Assembly (NCBI GenBank): GCA_964431495.1
Contig: CAYSJU010000006.1
Span: 16,485 to 80,484 of the forward strand
DNA from: CAYSJU01 sp964431495
Lineage (GTDB): Bacteria; Omnitrophota; Gorgyraeia; Tantalellales; Tantalellaceae
Direction: 5' to 3'
Length of the DNA: 64,000 nt
In this document: positions 31,461 through 40,882 of the stretch, piece by piece
Position numbering within the stretch: position 1 is the stretch's first letter
How the letters are laid out: each line of letters opens with the position of its first letter
The notes under the pieces: model-generated
Database searches by the model: none
What the model was told of the DNA's origin: nothing
What the model saw: only the letters and a program-made list of their open reading frames with translations
Made by a program: the position numbers and the translations under genes

Positions 31461-34079
31461 ATGAGCAAAGAAAAAGAGAATATTTTTCTTATTGATGGCA
31501 CCTCCTTCTGTTATCGGGCCTTTTACGCGATACAGGACCTGAGCACATCCAAAGGGATGCCCACAAACGCTATTTACGGTGTTATAAATATGCTTCGGAA
31601 GCTCATTAAAGAGCACGATCCTGCAATGATGGCCGTTGTTTTTGACCTTAAGGGTCCGACGGTGCGGCATAAAAAGTATGAAAAATACAAGATACATCGC
31701 AAGCCGATGCCCGATGAACTGGCGACGCAGATCTCCCGGATAAAAGAGGTCATTACGGCGCATAACATCCCCGTGTATGAACTGCAGGGTTTTGAGGCGG
31801 ATGACATTATCGCCACGTTGGCTCAAAAAGCCGGCAAAAAGGGCCTGGACGTTATAATAGTCACCGGGGATAAAGACGCCCTTCAGCTTGTCGATGACAG
31901 GATCAAGGTCCTCAGTCCGCATCTGAAAGAGAGCAAGGTATACGACCGCGTCGAGGTGAAACGTAAATACGGGGTCGATCCAAAAGGCATGATCGAACTG
32001 ATGGCATTTATGGGAGATGCGAGCGATAATATCCCCGGGGTGAAGGGTATCGGCCAGGTCACCGCGCAAACACTTATAGATAAATACGGCAGCGTCGAGG
32101 GTGTTTATGAAAATATCGATAAAATAACCTCGAAACCTTTAAAGGAGAAGCTGCTGAAGGGGAAGGAGATGGCCGTGTTGAGCAGGGAGCTTGTGATGCT
32201 GGATAAAGGTCTCCCCGTGGAGCTTGATATTGACAAGATGCGTCTGGGGGAACCCGACCAGGAGTGGCTCGCCAGGCTATACACGGAATTTGAGTTCCAG
32301 AAGCTGCTGAAAGCACTGATGCCGGAAGAAAAGGAAGCGGTCAGGTATTCAGCTCGCAGCGGCGAAAAAGACATCAAAAGGATAATAGACCGGATAAAGA
32401 AAGAAAAGTTCATCTCCCTGAGTATGGCGGAAAACCCTGATACAGGAAGGATTTGCGGCATTGCTTTTTCACGAAAAGAAGGCGAAGCCGATTATATCCC
32501 GCTGGACGGGGACAGTGAAAACTCCCGGAAGATATTGAACATGCTGAAGGACATACTGGAAGACAGAAAGATAAAGAAGATCGCATATGACGTAAAGAAG
32601 GACCTTACCTGCCTGGAGCCTCATGGGTTCGGGATAGAGGATCCCAGGTTTGACGTTATGATAGCGGATTACCTGGCTGAACCGTCTCTTCCCAAACATG
32701 ACCTTGCAAGTATCGCCATGAGGACCCTGGGGTACAATTTCTCTTCTGGAACTGACGATGCGCCGGCCAGCAGTTCGATCTGTGAACAGAGTGATATTAT
32801 TTTGAGGCTGTACAGCAGGCTGGAAAGCGAGCTGGGAAAAAGACACCTGATGGACCTTTTTCTGAAGGTGGAGATGCCGCTTATAGATGTGCTCGCGCAC
32901 ATGGAAAAGGAAGGGGTCGGTATTGATGTGGCATATGTCAAAAAAATGTCGGCAAAAATAGGAAAGGAACTTGCCGGTGTGACAGAAAGGATCTATGACC
33001 TGGCAGGGGAAGAATTCAATATCAATTCTCCCAAACAGCTTCAGGTGATCCTTTTTGACAAACTTGAGCTCCCCGCGATGAAAAAGACAAAGACAGGGGC
33101 ATCTACGGACGAGTCGGTCCTGCGCAAGCTCGCTCCGCTGCACCAGCTTCCGGCGGAACTCCTGGAATACAGGAAAATGAGCAAGCTTAAATCGACTTAT
33201 TACGATTCAATACTGGAGATGACCGATAAGAAGACCCATAAACTCCATACGAATTTTAATCAGGCTGTTACTGCCACGGGCAGGCTTTCTTCAAGCGAGC
33301 CGAACCTTCAGAATATCCCCATCAAGACCGAAGCGGGGAAAGAGATACGGCGCGCGTTCGTGCCGGGAGAGAAAGACAGGTTGATACTGGCGGCCGATTA
33401 TTCACAGATCGAGCTCAGGATCCTTGCCCACCTTTCAGAAGACAAGGAGCTGTTAAAGGCGTTCAAAAAAGAAGAGGATGTCCATAAATTTACGGCGTCC
33501 TTGATATTTGACACTGCCCTTGGGGATGTCACGGACCGGATGCGGACAATGGCCAAGACCGTTAATTTTGGTATCGTCTACGGGATGAGCTCTTTTGGCC
33601 TGGCCAAGGATCTTGGCATAAGCGTGGGAGAGGCCCAGGAGTTCATTGATTCTTATTTCAGCAGGTATTCCGGGGTAAAAGCTTTCATTGACAAGACCAT
33701 TGAAACGGCCAGAAAAAAGGGGTATGTCACGACATTGCTCAACCGGAGGCGGTATATACCCGAGATATCCAGTTCCAATGAACACATGAAAGGTTTTGCC
33801 GAGAGAGCGGCGATAAACACGCGCGTCCAGGGATCAGCCGCTGATATCATAAAACTCGCGATGTTGGAATGTTACAGTGAGTTAAAGGATACCGGCGCGA
33901 AAATGATCATCCAGGTACATGATGAGCTGATATTTACCATACCCAAAGACAAGACAAAGGATATCGCGAAGAAGGTCAAAGCTATAATGGAAGGGGTCCT
34001 GGCCCTGAAGGTTCCGCTCACCGTTAACATCGAGGCCGGTGAGAACTGGATGGACCTTGAACCAGTAGGATCAGGTTAA
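31461..34079 (+). CDS. polA: DNA polymerase I
   Basis: The 872 residues cover three domains. The 5'-3' exonuclease (~1-290) has FLIDGTSFCYRAFYAI, GFEADDIIATLA, TGDKDALQLV and GDASDNIPGVKGIG. A 3'-5' exonuclease-like fold follows (~305-480). The polymerase (~500-872) has AADYSQIELRILAHLSED, KTVNFGIVYGMSSFGLA and QVHDELIF. The proofreading domain looks inactive: the ExoI DxE is replaced (ISLSMAEN), and ExoII reads AYDVKKD rather than NxKxD. Loss of proofreading in PolI is known from Bacillus and Thermus. ATG 31461 has only a weak site (TTAGAG). coaE follows after 9 bases. Confidence 0.96.
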   Translation: MSKEKENIFLIDGTSFCYRAFYAIQDLSTSKGMPTNAIYGVINMLRKLIKEHDPAMMAVVFDLKGPTVRHKKYEKYKIHRKPMPDELATQISRIKEVITAHNIPVYELQGFEADDIIATLAQKAGKKGLDVIIVTGDKDALQLVDDRIKVLSPHLKESKVYDRVEVKRKYGVDPKGMIELMAFMGDASDNIPGVKGIGQVTAQTLIDKYGSVEGVYENIDKITSKPLKEKLLKGKEMAVLSRELVMLDKGLPVELDIDKMRLGEPDQEWLARLYTEFEFQKLLKALMPEEKEAVRYSARSGEKDIKRIIDRIKKEKFISLSMAENPDTGRICGIAFSRKEGEADYIPLDGDSENSRKILNMLKDILEDRKIKKIAYDVKKDLTCLEPHGFGIEDPRFDVMIADYLAEPSLPKHDLASIAMRTLGYNFSSGTDDAPASSSICEQSDIILRLYSRLESELGKRHLMDLFLKVEMPLIDVLAHMEKEGVGIDVAYVKKMSAKIGKELAGVTERIYDLAGEEFNINSPKQLQVILFDKLELPAMKKTKTGASTDESVLRKLAPLHQLPAELLEYRKMSKLKSTYYDSILEMTDKKTHKLHTNFNQAVTATGRLSSSEPNLQNIPIKTEAGKEIRRAFVPGEKDRLILAADYSQIELRILAHLSEDKELLKAFKKEEDVHKFTASLIFDTALGDVTDRMRTMAKTVNFGIVYGMSSFGLAKDLGISVGEAQEFIDSYFSRYSGVKAFIDKTIETARKKGYVTTLLNRRRYIPEISSSNEHMKGFAERAAINTRVQGSAADIIKLAMLECYSELKDTGAKMIIQVHDELIFTIPKDKTKDIAKKVKAIMEGVLALKVPLTVNIEAGENWMDLEPVGSG

Positions 34080-34088
34080 TTTAGTAAT

Positions 34089-34679
34089 ATGGACAAGAAA
34101 AAAATAATCGGGATTACGGGAGGATTGGCATCCGGAAAAACCACCGTGGCGGATATGCTGGCGGAAAAAGGTGCGGTAAAAATAGACGTGGACAAGATCG
34201 GCCACGAGTTGCTCGCGAAGAATGAGGATGTAAAACAGGCCGTGATCACGCTGTTCGGAGAAAAGATACTTTCGGAGGGGGACATAGACCGCGGGAAACT
34301 GCGGAAAGAGGCTTTTTGTGACGAGGAAAAGCTGGAGGGCCTTAACCGGCTGATGCACCCTCTGATGATCAAGCGCGTCAAGGATGAGGTAAGCCGCGTT
34401 TCAGAAGGCACTTTGTTGATCGATGCCGCGCTTCTGGTGGAGATGGGATTGAACGAGGCCACGGACTTTGTGGTCGTGGTGACTGCCGATGACGCGGTCA
34501 GGGTTAAAAGGGCGGCGGATATGGGCATTTCGGAAGAAGAGGCGAAGAATATAATCGCCAGGCAGATGCCTGTTTCCGAAAAGCTGGGATTCGCTGATTA
34601 CAGAATAGATAATAATGGTGATCCGAACACAATAAAAAAAGGAGTCAATAAGTTATGGAAAAAAATGCAAGAGCTGTAA
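34089..34679 (+). CDS. coaE: Dephospho-CoA kinase
   Basis: Last step of CoA synthesis, phosphorylating the 3'-OH of dephospho-CoA. The 196-residue P-loop kinase has GGLASGKT at 11-18, VDKIGHELL with the catalytic Asp, LNRLMHPLM and [10 protein letters not shown]. Its end overlaps rho by 25 bases. A polA-coaE-rho order is found in several bacterial lineages. Confidence 0.95.
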   Translation: MDKKKIIGITGGLASGKTTVADMLAEKGAVKIDVDKIGHELLAKNEDVKQAVITLFGEKILSEGDIDRGKLRKEAFCDEEKLEGLNRLMHPLMIKRVKDEVSRVSEGTLLIDAALLVEMGLNEATDFVVVVTADDAVRVKRAADMGISEEEAKNIIARQMPVSEKLGFADYRIDNNGDPNTIKKGVNKLWKKMQEL

Positions 34680-35962
34680 AGAGCGGTAGAAAGAGTCATA
34701 GTGATGACGAGCTGGATATAGTAAAACTCAAGAACATGAAGATCTCCGAACTCACGGAACTCGCGAAGAATCTGGGCATAAACGGCATAAGCGGGATGAA
34801 AAAACACGACCTTATTTTCAAGGTGCTCCAGACTAAAATAGAAAAAAGCGGTCTGGCGTATGGTGAAGGTGTTTTAGAGGTCCTGGACGACGGGTTCGGT
34901 TTTCTAAGGAGTTCGGATTATAACTATCTGCCATGTCCCGACGATATATACGTGTCGCCGTCGCAGATACGGCGTTTCAATCTGAAAACCGGAGATACCG
35001 TGAGCGGCCAGATCAGGCCGCCCAAGGAAGGTGAGCGGTATTTTGCTCTTTTAAAAGTGGAGGCCGTGAATTTCGGAAATCCCGAAGCCGCCAAGAACAA
35101 GATCTTCTTTGAAAATCTTACCCCGTTGTATCCGGACGACAGATTTGTCCTGGAAACCACCCCGGATGAGATATCCATGAGGACAATGGACCTTTTGACG
35201 CCTGTGGGCAAGGGGCAGAGAGGCCTGATCGTGGCGGCTCCTTACAGCGGTAAGACCGTTTTCCTGCAGAAGTTCGCCAACGCCATAAGCCATAATTATC
35301 CCGAGGCCAAACTTTTCATCCTGCTTATAGATGAAAGGCCAGAAGAGGTGACCGATATGCAGAGGTCCGTCAACGCTGAGGTCATAAGCTCGACCTTTGA
35401 TGAACCCGCCCAGAGACATATCCAGGTCTCCAGGATGGTTTTGGAAAAGGCAAAGCGTCTTGTGGAGCATCAGCAGGATGTGGTGATACTCCTGGACTCA
35501 ATAACGAGACTTGCGCGCGCGCACAATGCCGTTGCCCCGCATTCCGGAAAGATCCTTTCCGGCGGTGTTGATTCAAATGCCCTGCACGAACCCAAGCGGT
35601 TTTTCGGCACAGCCCGGAACGTGGAAGAGGGGGGGAGCCTTACGATAGTCGCGACCGCTCTTGTTGATACAGGCAGCCGCATGGACGAGGTCATTTTTGA
35701 AGAGTTCAAAGGCACGGGTAACATGGAGATGCAGCTGGACAGGTCCTTGTTCAATCGCAGGATATATCCCGCGATCGACATCAAACGGTCAAACACCCGT
35801 AAAGAGGAACTTCTGGTAGAAGAGGGCGAACTACAGAAAGTATGGCTTATGCGTAAGGCATTGAGTGACCTTGACGGTGCGGAGGCCATGAAGTTGTTGA
35901 TAGATCGTCTGAAAAAGACAAAAACCAATAAAGACTTTCTACAAAATCTAAGCAAAGTATAA
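34655..35962 (+). CDS. rho: Transcription termination factor Rho
   Basis: Hexameric RNA helicase that ends transcription. The 435 residues have the Rho N helix bundle ([13 protein letters not shown]), a cold-shock RNA-binding domain ([15 protein letters not shown] ... [14 protein letters not shown]), Walker A in [12 protein letters not shown] (Lys200, Thr201), [13 protein letters not shown] (Walker B) and the Q/R loops ([17 protein letters not shown]). The P-loop residue before the SGKT is Tyr197 where E. coli has Lys181, an unusual substitution. Start ATG 34655 has GGAG upstream and lies inside coaE. Confidence 0.96.
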   Translation: MEKNARAVKSGRKSHSDDELDIVKLKNMKISELTELAKNLGINGISGMKKHDLIFKVLQTKIEKSGLAYGEGVLEVLDDGFGFLRSSDYNYLPCPDDIYVSPSQIRRFNLKTGDTVSGQIRPPKEGERYFALLKVEAVNFGNPEAAKNKIFFENLTPLYPDDRFVLETTPDEISMRTMDLLTPVGKGQRGLIVAAPYSGKTVFLQKFANAISHNYPEAKLFILLIDERPEEVTDMQRSVNAEVISSTFDEPAQRHIQVSRMVLEKAKRLVEHQQDVVILLDSITRLARAHNAVAPHSGKILSGGVDSNALHEPKRFFGTARNVEEGGSLTIVATALVDTGSRMDEVIFEEFKGTGNMEMQLDRSLFNRRIYPAIDIKRSNTRKEELLVEEGELQKVWLMRKALSDLDGAEAMKLLIDRLKKTKTNKDFLQNLSKV

Positions 35963-36040
35963 TAGTCTAGATCCTGCAGAGAAAAAGCCCGTTATTATCA
36001 GCTCTGGTGAGGTTCGCTTCGATACATGTTGTTTGAAAGT

Positions 36041-36201
36041 CGACGCGTGTACTTTTCGGTGTAAAATAAACGCAGCTGGTTATTGGTAACAGTTCGGTTA
36101 TCCAGGACAGTAGGGGTTCGGTTAGTGGTCGTTCAAAGGCTGTTTTTGCACTTGCGGCTCAATCAAACGCGGGTATTTTACACCTGTAAGCACACCCGTC
36201 G
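36041..36201. repeat. Inverted repeat with 33-base arms upstream of rpmE
   Basis: Arms at 36041-36073 and 36169-36201 match at about 26 of 33 positions by eye, including CGACG, GTGT, GGTGTAAAATA and CGC. Weaker similarity (ATAC ... TTTGAAA) continues outward on both sides. The ~95-base interior has no clear further structure. Confidence 0.75.
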
Positions 36202-36250
36202 CTCTTTTTCAAAATAACCGTATAACTCATAGCCTAAATGATTAAAATAC

Positions 36251-36278
36251 TTGATATTTATGGATTTTTTAGTAAAAT
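36251..36278 (+). promoter_or_regulatory. Promoter for rpmE
   Basis: TTGATA (36251-36256), 16-base spacer, TAAAAT (36273-36278), each 5/6 of consensus. The leader to GTG 36330 is about 45 nt. I see no clear Zur-type operator. Confidence 0.6.
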
Positions 36279-36329
36279 GTTTAGACTATCTATTATATAA
36301 TAAAATAGTAAATATAGAGGAGGTTAGGA

Positions 36330-36572
36330 GTGAAGAAAGGCATCCATCCGAAGCTTATTGATTCGACTATTGTATGCGCGTGTGGCAATACTGTTCATAC
36401 ACGGTCGACCAAGGAAAAGATTCATGTCGAGATATGTTCCAAGTGCCATCCATTTTACACCGGGAAACAGAAGCTCGTTGACTCTGCCGGCAGGGTAGAC
36501 CGTTTCAGAAAACGTTACGCTTCGACGAAAAAAGAGAAGGAAGAAGCGGAGCAAGAAGAGAAGGATAAGTAA
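36330..36572 (+). CDS. rpmE: 50S ribosomal protein L31, zinc-binding type
   Basis: The 80-residue protein starts [20 protein letters not shown] and contains [18 protein letters not shown]. The cysteines CAC and CSKC mark the zinc-containing (C+) form of bL31. A Lys/Glu-rich tail follows the domain. The start is GTG 36330, with GAGGAGG about 7 bases upstream. prfA follows after nine bases, as in many bacteria. Confidence 0.95.
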   Translation: MKKGIHPKLIDSTIVCACGNTVHTRSTKEKIHVEICSKCHPFYTGKQKLVDSAGRVDRFRKRYASTKKEKEEAEQEEKDK

Positions 36573-36581
36573 ACTAAGGCG

Positions 36582-37655
36582 ATGGTATTCGAAGAACTTA
36601 GCAGGAAAAAAGAACAGTTTGGGGCACTTGAGAAAGAACTTTCGTCTCCGGGACTTTTATCAGACCGCGATAGATACAGGGAAAAGGCAAAAGAATACGC
36701 TGAACTGAAAGAGATCATCGGTGAATATGATAAGTATCTTGAGCTGGAAAAGGAAAAAGCTTCCCTGGAAAAGGTCATTAAAGAAGAAGGGGACGGGAGC
36801 GAATATACCCTTCTGGCGAAAAAAGAATTAAGCAGCGTACTAAAAGCGCTGGAAGTGAAGAAAAAAGCCCTGGAAGACATGTTTCTGGAAGAGGAGTCCG
36901 GCGATTACAGGAAGAATGTTATCATGGAGATCAGGGCCGGTACCGGCGGGATCGAAGCGAGCCTGTTCGCGTCTGATCTTTATAAGATGTACACAAAATA
37001 CGCTGCCCGGAAAGGGTGGAAGATATCCGTTCTAAGCCTTAGTGGATCCGAGATGGGCGGTATCAAGGAGATAATCTTCGCCGTCGAAGGGAAGAACATT
37101 TTCAAGTTTCTGAGATTTGAAATGGGCACTCACAGGGTCCAGCGGGTGCCGGAGACCGAATCAGGGGGAAGGATCCATACCTCCGCGTCCACTGTCGCGG
37201 TTCTGCCGGAAGCGAAAGACGTTGAGGCGGAGATCGATCCCCAGGATATTAAGGTGGATGTCTACAGGTCCTCTGGCGCCGGCGGTCAGCATGTCAATGT
37301 GACCGACTCTGCCGTGCGTATAACGCATGGGCCTACGGGGATCGTTGTGACCTGCCAGGATGAAAGAAGCCAGCACAAGAATAAAGCGAAGGCCATGCGC
37401 GTGTTAAAGATGCGTATTCTGGAAAAAAGAGAAGAAGAGCAGAGAAAAGAGATCTCGGAAGAGAGGAAGAAGCAGGTGGGTAGCGGGGACCGGTCCGAGA
37501 AAATAAGGACCTATAATTTCCCCGAGAACAGGGTGACCGATCACCGGATAAAGCTTTCATTGTATAATCTTTCGAATATACTGGAAGGCGATCTGGAGGA
37601 GATCATTTCAGCGCTGCTCAAAGAAGATAGAACGCTGAAATTATTGGCAGGGTAA
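36582..37655 (+). CDS. prfA: Peptide chain release factor 1
   Basis: Recognises UAA and UAG and triggers peptide release. The 357 residues include the coiled N-domain, the codon-reading PxT motif as PET (190-192, in [14 protein letters not shown]) and the catalytic GGQ at 234-236 ([18 protein letters not shown]), whose Gln would be methylated by PrmC encoded just downstream. ATG 36582 follows CTAAGGCG. The PET motif and GGQ context identify RF1 rather than RF2. Confidence 0.96.
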   Translation: MVFEELSRKKEQFGALEKELSSPGLLSDRDRYREKAKEYAELKEIIGEYDKYLELEKEKASLEKVIKEEGDGSEYTLLAKKELSSVLKALEVKKKALEDMFLEEESGDYRKNVIMEIRAGTGGIEASLFASDLYKMYTKYAARKGWKISVLSLSGSEMGGIKEIIFAVEGKNIFKFLRFEMGTHRVQRVPETESGGRIHTSASTVAVLPEAKDVEAEIDPQDIKVDVYRSSGAGGQHVNVTDSAVRITHGPTGIVVTCQDERSQHKNKAKAMRVLKMRILEKREEEQRKEISEERKKQVGSGDRSEKIRTYNFPENRVTDHRIKLSLYNLSNILEGDLEEIISALLKEDRTLKLLAG

Positions 37656-37815
37656 AGAGCGAAAAATGAAAAACCAAAGTCTAAAACTAAAAATTTTTCA
37701 AGAAAACCCTTTGCTGAATATATCAACTAAAATGTCTCATTTTTCAGGGGAGCCGATAGTTTTTATTGTTAAATTATAATTTTCCATTTTTAACTTTAAC
37801 TTTTTAATCGTATCC
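37656..37815. repeat. A/T-rich imperfect inverted repeat between prfA and prmC
   Basis: The left side has GAAAAATGAAAAACC and TCTAAAACTAAAAA; the right side has TTTTTAACTTTAACTTTTTAA, giving a loose inverted pair. It carries no coding sequence and no clear ribosome binding site for prmC. It sits where the missing N-terminal domain of PrmC would be expected. Confidence 0.45.
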
Positions 37816-38493
37816 ATGGATCATATTGACACTGTTCCTATTCAATACAGAGAAGGTAGCGCAAGTTTTCTGGGCATGGACATTCTCGTGGACCCGAGGG
37901 TCTTCATACCTCGTCCGGAAACAGAGCTTCTGATACGGACGGTAGCCGATATTTGCAAAAAAGGGTTTCGGGAAAATCCGTTCATTCTTGACATAGGCAC
38001 CGGAAGCGGCGTTGTTCCTCTCGGGCTGACAAGGTCCATAGAAGGATGCCGGGTAATCAGTGTTGACATATCGCGGAACGCGTTGGATGTAGCTGAGCAG
38101 AATATCGCCAGGTATGGACACGGGGGGGATATAACCCTGGCGAGGTCTGATATGTTCGAGGTTTTCGGTGCCGAACATGAAGGCCTTTTCGACGCGGTAG
38201 TGTCCAATCCGCCGTATGTGTCGGACTCCGATTATGAAGAACTTGACCAGTGGGTAAAAGCCGAGCCGCGCGTTGCCCTGTATGCTGGAGAGGAGGGGCT
38301 GGACCATCTCAGGGTCCTGGCCGAAGAAAGTTCCAGGTTCCTTAAACCGGACGGGTTTGCGGCCGTGGAAGTCGGATATGACCAGGCGCAAAAAGTAAAG
38401 GACCTGTTCGAGCGGGACGGGTTCAGCAGGGTTGAGGGATTCGACGATTTTAATAATTACGAGCGGGTTATCGTGGGATGGAAAAATGGATAA
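37816..38493 (+). CDS. prmC: Release factor glutamine methyltransferase, N-domain missing
   Basis: SAM-dependent methylation of the GGQ glutamine of RF1/RF2. The catalytic part is complete: PRPETE (32-37), LDIGTGSGVVPLGL, NPPYVSDSDY with NPPY at 131-134. The protein has only 225 residues against about 280. It starts directly at the QYxxG-SFLGMDILVD hairpin, so the N-terminal helical domain that contacts the release factor is absent. ATG 37816 lacks a ribosome binding site and follows A/T-rich repeat DNA. The 3' end overlaps murA by 8 bases. Confidence 0.92.
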   Translation: MDHIDTVPIQYREGSASFLGMDILVDPRVFIPRPETELLIRTVADICKKGFRENPFILDIGTGSGVVPLGLTRSIEGCRVISVDISRNALDVAEQNIARYGHGGDITLARSDMFEVFGAEHEGLFDAVVSNPPYVSDSDYEELDQWVKAEPRVALYAGEEGLDHLRVLAEESSRFLKPDGFAAVEVGYDQAQKVKDLFERDGFSRVEGFDDFNNYERVIVGWKNG

Positions 38494-39754
38494 ATTGATC
38501 ATAGAGGGCGGGAACAGGTTATCGGGAACGGTACGCATCAGCGGGTCGAAGAACGCGTGCCTTCCGATCCTCGGGGCTTCGTTGCTTACGAACGAAGAAT
38601 GCCGCATCGAGAATATCCCTGACCTGAAAGATGTTTCCACCATGCTCAGGATAATTTCTTCCCTGGGACGGGAAGTGAAGCGCTCCGGAGACGCCATAAC
38701 AGTGGCCAGTGGGGACGCCACTAACCGGATCGCGGTGTACGAATTGGTCAGCACCATGCGCGCGTCAATAGTGGTTCTTGGCTCGCTTCTGGCAAAATAC
38801 GGTGAAGCTAAAGTGTCTTTTCCCGGTGGGTGCGTGATCGGCCCAAGGCCTATAAACCTGCATTTGAAGGGACTGCGCGCGCTTGGCGCGGATATAAGCG
38901 TAAAAGAAGGATATATTGTCGCTAAAGCGAAAAAACTGAAAGGTACCAAGATATATCTTGGGGGACATTTCGGATCCAGCGTGCTGGCTACGGCAAACAC
39001 CCTTATGGCAGCGGTTCTTGCCGAGGGGCAGACCATGGTAGAGAACGCGGCATGTGAGCCCGAGATCGTGGATCTGGTGAATTTTCTGACAGCCATGGGG
39101 GCCGAGATAAATGGAGCCGGCACCCCGACGATACAGATCAACGGAGTCCGGGAATTAAAAGGCGCTGAGCACAGGATAATCCCGGACAGGATAGAGGCTG
39201 GGACATATATGATCGCGTCAGTCATCACGGGAAGTAAGCTGTTCCTTGAGAACGCGGTATGCGAACACAACATGGCGCTTATTGACAAATTAAAAGAAGC
39301 AGGAGCAGGCATAGACGAGAAAGATAATGGGATCGAAGTATATCATACGGGCGGAAACACACGCGCGACAGACATTACAACGCTTACATATCCGGGGTTT
39401 CCTACGGACCTGCAGGCCCAGATGATGAGTCTGGCGACCGTCGGCGACGGGATCAGCGTGATAACGGAAAAGATATATCCAGAAAGGTTCATCCATATTA
39501 GCGAGCTTAACAGGATGGGCGCTGATATAATCCTCGAAGGATCCACAGCCATTATCAAGGGAGCCAGAAAACTGACAGGCGCGCCTGTTATGGCATCGGA
39601 TCTCAGGGCGTCGGCGGCGCTTGTCCTCGCAGGGCTGGTGGCGGAAGGACGCACGGAAATATCGCGTGTTTATCATCTGGACAGAGGATATGAACATATA
39701 GAAGACAAACTTTCAGCCGTCGGAGCGAATATCCGGCGGGTAAAAGAGCAGTAA
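38486..39754 (+). CDS. murA: UDP-N-acetylglucosamine 1-carboxyvinyltransferase
   Basis: First committed step of peptidoglycan synthesis: transfer of enolpyruvate from PEP to UDP-GlcNAc. The 422 residues start MDKLIIEGGNRLSGTVRISGSKNA, a typical MurA opening. The active-site Cys116 lies in FPGGCVIGPRP, so fosfomycin sensitivity is expected. Further motifs are TAHYDLVSTMR-like YELVSTMRAS and GFPTDLQAQ. I chose ATG 38486, which gives the normal N-terminus and an 8-base overlap with prmC, over an upstream in-frame start at 38432. Confidence 0.96.
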   Translation: MDKLIIEGGNRLSGTVRISGSKNACLPILGASLLTNEECRIENIPDLKDVSTMLRIISSLGREVKRSGDAITVASGDATNRIAVYELVSTMRASIVVLGSLLAKYGEAKVSFPGGCVIGPRPINLHLKGLRALGADISVKEGYIVAKAKKLKGTKIYLGGHFGSSVLATANTLMAAVLAEGQTMVENAACEPEIVDLVNFLTAMGAEINGAGTPTIQINGVRELKGAEHRIIPDRIEAGTYMIASVITGSKLFLENAVCEHNMALIDKLKEAGAGIDEKDNGIEVYHTGGNTRATDITTLTYPGFPTDLQAQMMSLATVGDGISVITEKIYPERFIHISELNRMGADIILEGSTAIIKGARKLTGAPVMASDLRASAALVLAGLVAEGRTEISRVYHLDRGYEHIEDKLSAVGANIRRVKEQ

Positions 39755-39779
39755 CCCGGTGACAAAAGGAGGAGAATAA

Positions 39780-40019
39780 ATGGCAGTAGTTCTGAGGATG
39801 AAAAGGATGGGCGCAAAGAAGAAGCCTTTTTACCGTATCGTAGCTGTGACAAAATCATTAAAACGAGACGGCAAGGTGCTGGAAGAAATAGGGCATTATG
39901 ATCCCAAAATAAAGGACGGCAACGTTTCTTTGAAGAAAGAGCGGATAGAATACTGGTTAAGGAACGGTGCGAAACCATCCGAGACGGTTAAGAGTTTTCT
40001 TAAGAAGATGGGGATATAG
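39780..40019 (+). CDS. rpsP: 30S ribosomal protein S16
   Basis: The 79-residue protein matches bS16: MAVVLRMKRMGAKKKPFYRIV, GKVLEEIGHYDP and YWLRNGAKPSETVKSFLKK. AAAGGAGG precedes ATG 39780. In many bacteria rpsP is followed by a KH-domain gene, rimM and trmD; here only repeat DNA lies between rpsP and trmD. Confidence 0.97.
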   Translation: MAVVLRMKRMGAKKKPFYRIVAVTKSLKRDGKVLEEIGHYDPKIKDGNVSLKKERIEYWLRNGAKPSETVKSFLKKMGI

Positions 40020-40024
40020 AAATG

Positions 40025-40140
40025 GGCTGTCAGGTTATCAGGACATCAGGTTGAAGCATATCGGGATATCAGGAGATCAGGAGAAGAACCCGATATTCTG
40101 ATAACCACACCCCGATACCCCGGTAGCCTGATATCCGATG
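40025..40140. repeat. ATATCAGG-word palindromic repeat, copy 1
   Basis: The left half repeats (G)ATATCAGG, TTATCAGG and GACATCAGG on the plus strand. The right half has the complements CCTGATATCC and CTGATAACC, with CCCGATA words in both. It starts just after the rpsP stop and fills the rpsP-trmD spacer. The related copy is at 48140-48262. Confidence 0.8.
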
Positions 40141-40154
40141 TTTTGTTATAGATA

Positions 40155-40835
40155 ATGATGAAAATCGATATTTTGACCTTATTCCCCGAGATGTTCAAAG
40201 GGTCGCTTGACGAGTCCATGCTGAAGATAGCGCGCGCGAAAGGCAAGGCCGTGATAAATATACACAGCCTCAGAAAATGGACTCATGACAGGCACCGGAC
40301 CGCGGATGACAAACCTTTCGGCGGCGGCCCGGGCATGGTCATGAAGGTCGAGCCGGTAGACAGGGCCCTGGCAGAGATAAAAGAAAAGGCAGGGGGGGAT
40401 GTAAGCTCTGCGGTTATTCTTTTGACCCCGCAGGGAAAAAAATTCAACCAGGATCTGGCGAGAGAGATATCCCTGCTGGAACATATTCTCCTTGTATGCG
40501 GGCATTATGAGGGAGTTGACGAGCGGATAAGGGGCCTCGTGGATCTCGAGATATCGATAGGCGATTATATTCTCACCTGCGGTGAGATACCGGCAATGGT
40601 GTTATGTGATGCCGTAGTGCGCCTTGTCCCGGGTGTCCTGGGCGCGGAAGATTGTTTGCTGGAAGAATCGTTCGAGAACGGCTTGCTGGAATACCCGCAG
40701 TACACGCGGCCGGCGGAATACAAAAAGATGAAGGTCCCCGAGGTTCTTTTATGCGGGGACCCTAAAAAAATAGAAAAATGGAGAACCAGAGAGGCTTTGA
40801 AGCGAACACGGGAGAGAAGGCCCGATCTGGGGTAG
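40155..40835 (+). CDS. trmD: tRNA (guanine37-N1) methyltransferase
   Basis: Methylates G37 of tRNAs reading CNN codons, preventing frameshifts. The 226-residue trefoil-knot (SPOUT) enzyme has [37 protein letters not shown] and the knot [15 protein letters not shown], plus [23 protein letters not shown] 40155 has no strong ribosome binding site. The order trmD-rplS-rnhB downstream is conserved. Confidence 0.96.
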   Translation: MMKIDILTLFPEMFKGSLDESMLKIARAKGKAVINIHSLRKWTHDRHRTADDKPFGGGPGMVMKVEPVDRALAEIKEKAGGDVSSAVILLTPQGKKFNQDLAREISLLEHILLVCGHYEGVDERIRGLVDLEISIGDYILTCGEIPAMVLCDAVVRLVPGVLGAEDCLLEESFENGLLEYPQYTRPAEYKKMKVPEVLLCGDPKKIEKWRTREALKRTRERRPDLG

Positions 40836-40840
40836 CTACT

Positions 40841-40864
40841 GTAGGCGTTTGATCTATCAAGCCC
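40841..40864. repeat. Single degenerate palindrome of the GTAGGGG/TCGAT family
   Basis: GTAGGCGTTTGA-TCTA-TCAAGCCC is one unit with two mismatches to the family. It lies between trmD and rplS, just before the rplS ribosome binding site. Confidence 0.7.
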
Positions 40865-40882
40865 TGAAAGGGAGGAGAGGAA

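Larger units (their letters stand above)
35963..36329. other. 367-base intergenic region between rho and rpmE
   Basis: I see no gene. The region contains an imperfect inverted repeat (36041-36201), an AT-rich tract after 36220 and a promoter (36251-36278) feeding rpmE. The 75 bases right after rho show no clear intrinsic terminator. Confidence 0.7.

Noticed and set aside
36022..36225. 6S RNA or another standard small RNA in the long hairpin before rpmE
   Set aside because: The length is plausible, but I see no promoter directly upstream of the left arm and cannot confirm the central bubble; left as an unassigned inverted repeat.
37804..39312. 502-codon minus-strand open frame opposite prmC and murA
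   Set aside because: Both plus-strand genes are clear family members with active sites; the antisense translation shows no domain.
40025..40140. Possible CRISPR array from repeated ATATCAGG words
   Set aside because: The repeats are 8-9 bases, irregularly spaced, occur in both orientations, and have no spacers of uniform length; no cas genes are nearby.
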